Source: Odontocerum albicorne | Lineage: Eukaryota; Arthropoda; Insecta; Trichoptera; Odontoceridae | Length of the DNA stretch: 64,000 nucleotides | Direction of reading: 5' to 3' | NCBI GenBank assembly: GCA_949825065.1 | Contig: OX463842.1 | Span: 1,495,501 to 1,559,500, forward strand | In this document: in pieces, positions 56,119 through 64,000 of the stretch | Layout of the letters: each line of letters starts with the position of its first letter | How positions within the stretch are numbered: the stretch's first letter is position 1 | Position numbers and translations under genes: made by a program | Notes under the pieces: generated by a model | Databases searched by the model: none | Told to the model about the DNA's origin: nothing | What the model saw: only the letters and a program-made list of their open reading frames with translations

Positions 56119-57090
56119 ATTATAATGAATAATTTTATTCAACCCAGCAAGAAAATTTACTTTTCCAAGTAGTCAAGGTTCATTAAATGACCATCCTTAT
56201 TGCTCAATCTGTGTGATCTTGTCAAGCAGGCGTTTTACAAATAAGTCGTAAGTATATCATTTAGAAATAAAATATTTGGCTCGGTTGGTCTACAATGATC
56301 GTATAATTTGACAAGCTGAAGAACAGTTTGAAGTTAAAAAAAGTCAGTTACGGGCTGTTGAAATATAAGCTGACAATATTAAATAATGTAATGAGTTGAT
56401 ATAAGCTGACAATATTAAATAATGTAATGAGTTCAAAACATTTTCCTTCTATCTAACAAGATTGTTAAACACATCACTTCCAACAACAGACCATAGTCAA
56501 ACACATCACTTCCAACAACAGACCATAGTCAAACTCAGCTCGTTTGTTGTTCAGTTTGAAGTTAAAAAAAGTAAAGATTTTTATCATATGCTTTCTAACT
56601 TTTTAACGTGAATACCGCAAAAAAGGTGACTTTATTACCAAATTGTAAACGAAAATGTAAATGATCGATGTATTGATAAAATTTATCTTTAATTTTTTTG
56701 CAGCAAAGAACTTTTCAATTGGTAAATGTTATTTAATTTATAGAGTTTACCTATATGGCAATACTCCAGCCAAGTTAGTTAGTGCAAAAACAGTTGGCAT
56801 CGCGACATTCTTATCGAGATTGTTGAGCATTCGAGAGAATTGAATTATTGTCCGAGTGGGCTTAGAAATTATTTATACTTTTAAATTTATACATGTTTTC
56901 AGCTTTAAATTTTTGCAGCTTCATAACATATAAGAAAAACAATAAATAATTTAATTATTCCACTAATGACTTTAATACCCACGGGGGTCAATAATATAAT
57001 AATTAGTGGAATGGCTATATTTTTTAATTTTTTAAGTTAAGATTATTAGTAAACACCTAATCATATTTTTTTTTTATTTCAATCCGTATT
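56119..57090. other. unannotated, several short tandem duplications
   Basis: TAAGCTGACAATATTAAATA-type units are doubled (about 56,365-56,433), as are CACATCACTTCCAACAACAG units (about 56,469-56,535). CAGTTTGAAGTTAAAAAAAG occurs at 56,326 and 56,552. A small hairpin (TTCCACTAAT / ATTAGTGGAA) spans ~56,958-57,012. Confidence 0.5.
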
Positions 57091-57100
57091 ATTTCAGTCC

Positions 57101-57560
57101 TCATTCATAATTCTGTCATATATTCTTCATTCATAATTCTGTCATCTATTCTTCATTCATAATTCTGTCATATATTCATCATTCATAATTCTGTCATACA
57201 TTATTCATTCGTAATTCTTTCATATATTCTTCATTCATAATTCAGTCATATATTATTCATTAATAATACTGTCATATTTTCTTCATTCATAATTCTGCCA
57301 TACATTATTAATTCATAATTCTGTCATATATTCTTCATTCATAATTCTGTCATACAATCTTCATTAATAATTCTGTCATATATCATTCATTAATAATTCG
57401 GTCATATATTTTTCATTTCAATTCTGTCATATATTCTTCATTCATAATTCTGTCATATATTATTCATTCATAATTCTGTCATATATTATTCATTCATTAT
57501 TCTGTCATATACTCTTCATTCATAATTATGTCATACATTCTTATTCTATATGTATGGTCT
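57101..57560. repeat. 26-bp minisatellite, ~17 units, RTE-A derived
   Basis: The unit is TTCATTCATAATTCTGTCAT plus six bases. RTE-A relics carry the single-copy form CATTCCGTATTCTATCATAA at the equivalent place. RTE-A-like sequence also follows the array (CTCCTTTTGCCATCTCCATC region), supporting in-place expansion. Confidence 0.85.
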
Positions 57561-57674
57561 TCATTCCTTATTCTGTCACATATTTTTTTCCACTCTCCTT
57601 TTGCCATCTCCATCCTCTCAAACCAAGTTTCTTTAATACATGGTTTTATTGACTATATGATGTTGAATCGTCAA

Positions 57675-58045
57675 CAATGAAGACCAGAATGCTAAAGAAG
57701 CTACCAGCATTCGAAGTATGGATTAAACGGAGAATGCTCTGAATTTCTCGGTTGCATCGTATTTCAAACACTTAAGTGCTGCGTCAAGCGAATCTAAAAC
57801 AATAGTTCTTAAATGTCACAAAACTCTGAAATATTGCCTACCTGATTCATGTCTTGAGATGACGAAAATTATTATTTCCTACAGTGAATATTGATGGGCA
57901 AAATCGACGAGGGATACAGTAGAAGACGTCTTTCATAGTTATACAACATTCGTGAATGGACAGGTATACAGTGGCCGCCAAAGACAGATATATTTTCTCA
58001 AGAGTGATTATCAATCAGTAAAACTGAATACTATCTATGAAGAAG
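57675..58045 (+). pseudogene. RTE-B LINE relic, heavily decayed
   Basis: LPAFEVWIKRRML, then an HVLR-like step and AAKDRYIFSRVIINQ in broken frames track the RTE-B C-terminus at 46,275-46,645. Confidence 0.5.
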
Positions 58046-58619
58046 AAACTTTTTCATTAAATTTCATTAAACAACTTAATAAGAAAATTCCACATACATA
58101 CGTAAGACTACCAATTTAAATAGTTAACCGCTAGACCTGGAGCTATAATTTGCAGTGGAACTCGTAGAGCAGTTGAACAAAATAATAAATGGTAGTTTAT
58201 AAATTTTCCAGTTAATCGATAGTTTGTTTAGTTGTTTACAGTTAACTGGAATTCCTGGAAATTTCGGGAGTGTCCGCCGTTCCGGAACCCACTTTATCAA
58301 AACTGAAATTCAGCCGCTTGGAGCTTGTAACTTGTATGTTGTATATAGGGTGTAACATGGAGTATTCGCACTTCTCACATAAATTAAGCAGTGCTTTATT
58401 GCCCCAAATTAGTCCTTAGGGCTGACAGAGGTTAAAGACATACACAATTTAACTTCAATTTTCTTGCCGTTAGTTCCACATCTTGGCTAGGAAATTTCTT
58501 CTTCGTGTTGAATTAAAATATATGTACCTATGTTGTACCTTTGTTTGAACCTCTGTGGATCAGTTTTGATTGGAAGAAAATATTGTATCTTATATTTCCT
58601 TAGCGAAGAAGGAAAGATC
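58046..58619. other. unannotated
   Basis: No recognisable feature. Confidence 0.35.
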
Positions 58620-58790
58620 GACGACCTCCGTGACGTATTTGGTTAAAAGTATGTCTTCTACCAACGGGGTTGCGGGTTCGATTCATGCTGTAGTCCAGAC
58701 TTTTTAATTACAAGATTCAAGTATTATTTTTCATAGACCATTTCACATATGTCTACTTAGTTGGAAGAAACAATTACATACTCGTACATC
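58620..58790 (+). mobile_element. SINE-A
   Basis: Head GACGTATTTGGTTAAAAGTA (A box), GTCTTCTACCAACGGGG, B box GGGTTCGATTCATGC, body, and a degraded tail CTTAGTTGGAAGAAACAATT. About 170 bp. Confidence 0.6.
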
Positions 58791-59017
58791 CGCAAGGTTT
58801 TTCTTCTCAGTTGATGAAATAGTTGCAATGTATATTGATCAGCATATAATGCTATGAAACAAATTATTTGGACACTAAAACATATATCATATTATTGAAC
58901 AAAACAATATCAAAATCTAATAAAAGGATAGTCCACGTCAGTATTTTAGTACCAATTTAGATATATGGGAGTGAAACATAGACGTGGAGAAAGGCTGAAA
59001 AAATTTAATCAATGCTG

Positions 59018-59909
59018 TAGAAATATGAGTACATATAAATCAATTTTAATAAATAAATAAAAATCAGTTTTATTAAAGAAATGAATAAATATAAATCAGT
59101 TTTAATAAAGAAATGGAAAAAATAAATCAATTTTAATAAAGAAATGAATAAATATAAATCAGTTTTAAAAAAGAAATGAATAAATATAAGTCAGTTTTAA
59201 TAAAGAAATGCATAAATATAAATCAGTTTTAATAAAGAAATGAATAAATTTAAATCAGTTTTAATAAAGAAATGGAATAAAGAAATCAATTTTAGTAAAG
59301 AAATGAATAAATATAAATCAGTTTTAATAAAGAAATGAATAAATATAAATCAGTTTTAATAAAGATATGAATCAATATAAATCAGTTTTAATAAAGAAAT
59401 GGATAAATAGAAATCAGTTTTAATGAAGAAATGAATCAATATTAATCAGTTTTAATACAGAAATGGATAAATATAAATCAGTTTTAATGAAGAAATGAAT
59501 CAATAGAAATCAGTTTTAATAAAGAAATGGATAAATAGAAATCAGTTTTAATAAAGAAATGATCAATATAAATCAGTTTTAATAAAGAAATGGATAAATA
59601 GAAATCAGTTTTAATAAAGAAATGATCAATAGAAATCTGTTTTAATAAAGAAATGATCAATAGAAATCAGTTTTAATAAAGAAATGGATCAATAGAAATT
59701 AGTTTTAATGAATAAATATAAATAAGTTTTAATAAAGAAATGAATCAATATAAATCAGTTTTAATAAAGAAATGAATCTATAGAAATCAGTTTTAATAAA
59801 GAAATGAATAAATATAAATAAGTTTTAATAAAGAAATGAATCTATATAAATCAGTTTTAATAAAGAAATGAATAAATATAAATCAGTTTTAATAAAGAAG
59901 TGAATAAAT
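59018..59909. repeat. 32-bp minisatellite, ~27 units
   Basis: The unit is AATATAAATCAGTTTTAATA plus AAGAAATGAATA with small variants (GATCAATAG, GGATAAATAG). A last unit continues at 60,806-60,830 beyond the inserted hAT element. Uniform length with no unique spacers, so not a CRISPR array. Confidence 0.9.
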
Positions 59910-60805
59910 CAGGGCTGTGGAGTCGGAGTCGGAAAAAATCGACCGACTCCGTTTAATTATTTTAACATTTTCTTTAATGAATAACGTTACCACTTAACCT
60001 CTCATCGTTTCATGCCTGATACTATGCAGACTTTTATAATCGCAATAAACCCCAAAAGGGGATTACATTCAGTTTATTGCACCCGTACAAATAGTAAATT
60101 CCTGCACTTAGATTCCTAGGGTTTTTATTTATTTTCTAGGAAAATAAATAAAATAAGAACACGTATCGGTTATTTTCCGCGCTTAAAATTATTAAATCAG
60201 ATTTAAGAGCTTCCATAAATCCGGACTTAATAGAAGCAATTCTTTTTTTGAGATCTAATTCCATTTAGACCACGAATAGGAAATAAGATTTATTGTATAT
60301 AAAGTATATTTACTTTAAAAAATCTTGTGTTCTATTCAATATTGAATCAAAATAATAATAAACAATATTAATAAGATTTAGTTAGCGTATGAAAACAAAT
60401 GAAGCAACCTTTTTATTTTAAAGTGTTTTCTTATTTTTTTGAATACCTACCTGTGTTGTTTTTCTAATTATTTTAAAAGTTTTATTTAATTCTTTTTTTA
60501 AATATTAATATATATTTTTAATATTATTTTAGTGTGAAGATATTGCTTAATGCGTATTGTTTATATATTTTTTTATTAAATTGTTTCATTTGTGTACGAA
60601 TATAATTATTTTTTTCTTTATACCTGTATCCATTATTAATAAGTCAATATAAATACATTAGGTAGACGCAGTAAATTATAAAATAAAATAAAAATTTAAG
60701 TCAGAGTCAAGAGTTGGAGTTGGAGTCGGAGTTTAAAATAAAGCCAGAGCCGGAGTCGGAGTCGGAGTCGGAGTCGGTAAATTTTCATCCGACTCCACAG
60801 CCCTG
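59910..60805. mobile_element. non-autonomous hAT element inserted in the 32-bp array
   Basis: Terminal inverted repeats CAGGGCTGTGGAGTCGG and CCGACTCCACAGCCCTG, with subterminal GGAGTC repeats (about 60,716-60,778). Flanks GAATAAAT (59,902-59,909) and GCAATAAAT (from 60,806) look like an 8-bp target duplication with one inserted base. The ~900-bp AT-rich interior encodes no transposase. Confidence 0.85.
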
Positions 60806-60830
60806 GCAATAAATATAAATCAGTTTAAAG

Positions 60831-61984
60831 ACATATTTTTTCGAAATCATTGTTTGAACGAATGTGGTTTTTAAATTAATATTGTTTTTTTTATAAAGTG
60901 GTCTTCATGCGTGTTTGTTACGTATATGTAATATTTTACATTTTTATTTTTATTATCAGCGTACAAAATATAATAATATACAACCGTATTGTCAATTAAA
61001 AAGACGAATAGAGCTCTTGAATAAAAACAGTGAAATTAATGTAAAGTATTCTCTAGGGGATGACAACTATGTTACACCAATTTATTTATTTAAAATGTTG
61101 TGTCAAAATTAACTGCCTGGGACCCATTTAGAAATCAAATCGAGTACCCTTAGTTCTTCGACATGAATTAAAAACATATTATTTTTTTATATTTATAACT
61201 AGAATTTTCATGGTGTTGACGATACACGGCGCTACAACCTATCATGAAGTTTGGCTTTGTTCGTTCTCCATCGTTTTTCTCCCCAGCTTCCTCTAGATTC
61301 CAACTCAACGAGTCCAGCAGTCCTGCTCGATTCTATTTATTCATATATTCCTCGATCTACCTCTTATTCTTGAAAGCGGTCTATTATAAGCGTGGACACA
61401 ACAATTTGGGTGCACTTTTATTCTTCATCGTTTCTTAATGTGCATTCCAAATAATGAGATCCTCAAATTAATTTTAAGTGTTCATTATCTCATCATAGTC
61501 CATCGGAAATGTAAGGGTGTCATAAAACACCTCCATCTAGGTCGGTCAACAGTCGTATTCAGCCAACACTAATAATTCCCCTATCGTAACGAAATAAATA
61601 ACCAACATATAATAATATGTGCATATATATCCTGAAATTACACACATATATTAAGGCAGGGGTCACCAAACTTTTTGAGAAACGTGCCGGATTGAAATTT
61701 TTAATAACATGGGGGGCCGGACGAAATATATTCTTATTGAACACCTATTAGAACATAAAATATACTTACAAACGGCGAAAATAGTCAAAATTTTGTCAAA
61801 ACGGAGATATAAACTTATGGACAATTTTTCGTTGATTATTGTCAAAATATACGAGCGTCTGCAGCTCTGATCTGTTGAACAATTTATGTGTATTAAAATG
61901 CGAATTTCGTAGATGTAAGTCACCTGTTTCAGAACAGACAATACCTGTTAAAGAATTAAACCAACCAAATTATAAAAATGACGA
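60831..61984. other. unannotated
   Basis: No recognisable gene. At 61,662, CAGGGGTCACCAAACTTTTT resembles a single hAT-type terminus (with GGGGGGCCGG following); no opposite end found. Confidence 0.35.
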
Positions 61985-62075
61985 AGCTAATCGTTATTCC
62001 GTTCACTTTGTTCATCGCTAATCACTTCGTTCCGTTTTCTATTATACATTGTCCCCCAACATATTCTTCTTTCCA
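61985..62075 (-). pseudogene. RTE-A LINE fragment
   Basis: CGCTAATCACTTCGTTCCGT, TTTCTATTATACATTGTCCC and CCAACATATTCTTCTTTCCA follow the RTE-A order, then abut the RTE-B tail at 62,080. Confidence 0.5.
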
Positions 62076-62079
62076 GTGT

Positions 62080-62740
62080 CATGTCAGGTCCCCCCAACGT
62101 TGAATATCACCTGAGAGTAGACATATTTGTCCCCGGCACCCCGAAAAAGATCCCCGACGCTCCTTATACCAGTCCAATCACGTCTATTGCGAAGCCAGGA
62201 GATTTGCCTGCTGGCAACACCTCTTTGACCCTCTATTTTGCCTTGGATGATCAGATGCAGTAATTTTTACTTTGCTCCTCTAAGTACATGACCTAAATAG
62301 GACACCTTTCGGATTTTAATATTAGTCAGCAACTCCATCAACTTCGGCTCTTTGAAGAACCCTTGTGTTGCTGATCATATCCGTCCAGGGTATACGTAGC
62401 ATTCTCCGGTGCATCCACATTTTGAAAGCTTCCAGTCGGTTCATACTACCAATTTTGAGGGTCCATGATTCCACTCCATGCAATAACACTGACCAAACGT
62501 AGCACTTGACTAACCGTTGTCGAAGTTTCAAGTTTAGATTATCATTGCAGAATATACATTTAATATAAATTTGATAACTTATGACACATCATAAGTTATC
62601 AAATTTATTTCATTCTTCTGCGACATAAGGGTTCTTACCCTGTGTCGCTGACCATATCCGTTCAGGGTATCCGTAGCATTCTCCGGTGTATCCACATTTC
62701 AAAAACTTCCAGTCGGTTCATACTATCAACTTCTTCTTAC
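62080..62740 (-). pseudogene. RTE-B LINE ORF2 C-terminus, partly duplicated
   Basis: The minus strand from about 62,531 reads KLRQRLVKCYVWSVLLHGVE, then MNRLEAFKMWMHRRMLRIPW, ISNTRVLQ, then after frame breaks GKIEGQRGVAS-like and YVYSQVIFNVGG, ending in the tail at about 62,080. A second NRLEVFEMW..RRMLRIPW piece sits at about 62,640-62,735, separated by a short inverted repeat (ATAACTTATGA / TCATAAGTTAT). Confidence 0.7.
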
Positions 62741-62744
62741 CAAT

Positions 62745-62960
62745 ATTATTTTTAGTGCTTGCATTTCTACTGTTAGTTATTTGGCTCTTCGCCTTGTTCC
62801 ACGTTTAAGTTCCACTCACATACATCAAAGTTGGTACTACAATTCTGTTGTGAACAAACTGTCTTAGCAGATTTTGATACTCTCAGGAACGACTATATAT
62901 AATTTAGTGCCTCTTTAACTTTGTTTCCTTTTGCTATACGCCGTTCGATATACCTTGTAT
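62745..62960 (-). pseudogene. RTE-A LINE fragment
   Basis: TTTCTACTGTTAGTTATTTG, CACATACATCAAAGTTGGTA and TATACGCCGTTCGATAT match the part of RTE-A lying further into ORF2 (compare 34,150-34,290). Confidence 0.45.
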
Positions 62961-63149
62961 TTTTTCCATCATCTGATTAAATACTATCTTAATAGTAAAA
63001 TCGTTTAACTTCTTTTACCCTTTCGAAACTCATGAAAGACATAAAAAAATAATCTATTGCTCGTATATTAGAAATAATGAAAAATAGAAATAATTAGAAA
63101 AACACTTAATTCAAGTGTCAAATACACTTAATTTAGATAAAGAATTTTT

Positions 63150-64000
63150 ATTTTTTTTAACCACTTTGCACGGATTTCTCCTGTTACACAAAGAGGGTCT
63201 GCTTCTAGCGTTAGATTATTCGTTAGGAATAATATCAGCCAGGATTTTTCTCATACTGCTAGACGGTACCGAGAATATATCAACCGTGTCATTCAGTTGG
63301 TTCAATATCTCTATACCACGCGTGACTGAGTGTTTAGCCATGATATTCGTCCTATAAGTTGGTATGTAGAACAGAGGGAGATTCCTTGCACGGTTATATT
63401 TATTGGGTACATATAAACTTAGTGCTTCTAGAATCGCGGGACAGTTAAATGAACCTTGGAAAACCTTTATTAGGAATATCGCAATGGATTCTTGCCTTCT
63501 TGTTTCAAGGCTTCTATAGTTACACACCGTGAGAAGTTCGGCATGGTGAGCATATTTTGGGTAATCGCCCTTTGTTCTGTACCATAGATATCTGAGGAAT
63601 TTTTTTTGTATTTGTTCTATATTGTTTTTATATTTGAGCTGATGAGGAGCCCAAACCGTAGATGCATATTCTAATTTGGTTCTAATTACAATAGATAATT
63701 GTATAAGTTTCGGAGGATATCGGTGCTGTTAAATTCTCTTGATATTCTCATTATAAAACCGAGTAGTTTGTAACAGTCCGATATCAAACGTGAGACATGG
63801 TTAACGAACGTGAGTCCGACATCGAAGGTTACGCCCAAATCCTTGAATTCAGAAACTCTGTTTAGTGCCACTCCCTGTATAGTATACTGATGGTGGATTG
63901 GTGAAAACGATCGACTATATGATACACAGACACATTTATTAATGTTGAACAGAAGATGATTTTGCTCACTCCAGGAGACAAGGGAGTCTAGGTCCTGTTG
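63150..64000 (-). pseudogene. second LINE (jockey-superfamily type), ORF2 C-terminal part
   Basis: The minus strand enters at the right edge with SLVSWSEQNHLLFNINK, VSEFKDLGVTFDVGLTFVNH and LLGFIMRISREFNSTDIL. It shifts frame by one base near 63,690, then reads RTKLEYASTVWAPHQLKY, QKKFLRYLWYRTKGDYP and NYRSLETRRQESIAIFLIKV, and stops at 63,216. A short UTR ends in an A-rich tail near 63,150. This is the post-catalytic region; the YADD-type motif lies beyond the window. Confidence 0.85.

Noticed and set aside
59018..59909. Regular 32-bp repeats suggesting a CRISPR-like array
   Set aside because: Units are contiguous with no unique spacers and the sequence is clearly eukaryotic.

Overview
The window is AT-rich, eukaryotic, transposon-laden DNA. 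The mix of RTE-type LINEs, tRNA-headed SINEs, TTAA-flanked piggyBac-like MITEs and a hAT MITE points to an insect. A LINE/SINE tail reading GTTGGAAGAGATTGCC then CAATAAGCCCGCC resembles tails I know from lepidopteran elements, but I cannot fix the order. I see no host protein-coding gene with a recognisable domain, no rRNA or functional tRNA gene, and nothing prokaryotic. Every recognisable protein similarity is a decayed retrotransposon. Gene content here is therefore TE archaeology plus unassigned intergenic DNA.

Layout. Positions 1-18,600 hold a patchwork of MITEs, SINEs, truncated LINE 3' ends, minisatellites and a 228-bp GC-rich palindrome (17,596-17,823). Positions 18,768-38,860 and 39,573-54,868 are two direct copies of one region, separated by a (TA)n tract, about 130 bp of other sequence and a 200-N gap (39,373-39,572). 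The copies are colinear. They look identical for the first ~1.55 kb and then differ by point changes, VNTR copy number and clean insertions. Copy 1 alone carries a 4.46-kb LINE (26,040-30,501), a 559-bp RTE-derived insert (22,120-22,678) and a 311-bp insert near 36,481. Copy 2 alone carries a piggyBac-like MITE (51,412-51,976). Whether this is a real segmental duplication or two haplotypes laid end to end by the assembler is the main question the window raises. Positions 54,870-64,000 hold RTE relics, a TIR-flanked zinc-finger LINE tail, a 26-bp array, a 32-bp array split by a hAT MITE, and the 3' part of a second LINE running off the right edge on the minus strand.

How the parts relate. At least six RTE-like LINE lineages left 5'-truncated 3' ends here. 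Labels used below: RTE-A (VERMN/GRPR type), RTE-B (NRLEAFEMW type), RTE-C (WNWAGHIAR type), RTE-D (LRHISRHDD type), RTE-E (MQMDGETLP type), RTE-F (YADDATLIAE type). Short elements appear to borrow LINE tails. SINE-A (tRNA-like head) ends in the tail of a CR1/L2-like LINE, and a ~410-bp element ends in the RTE-B tail. Two minisatellites arose inside RTE-A sequence. Paired empty and filled sites between the two copies give unusually direct evidence for element boundaries and target duplications.

All boundaries and similarities were read by eye; no database search or alignment was run.
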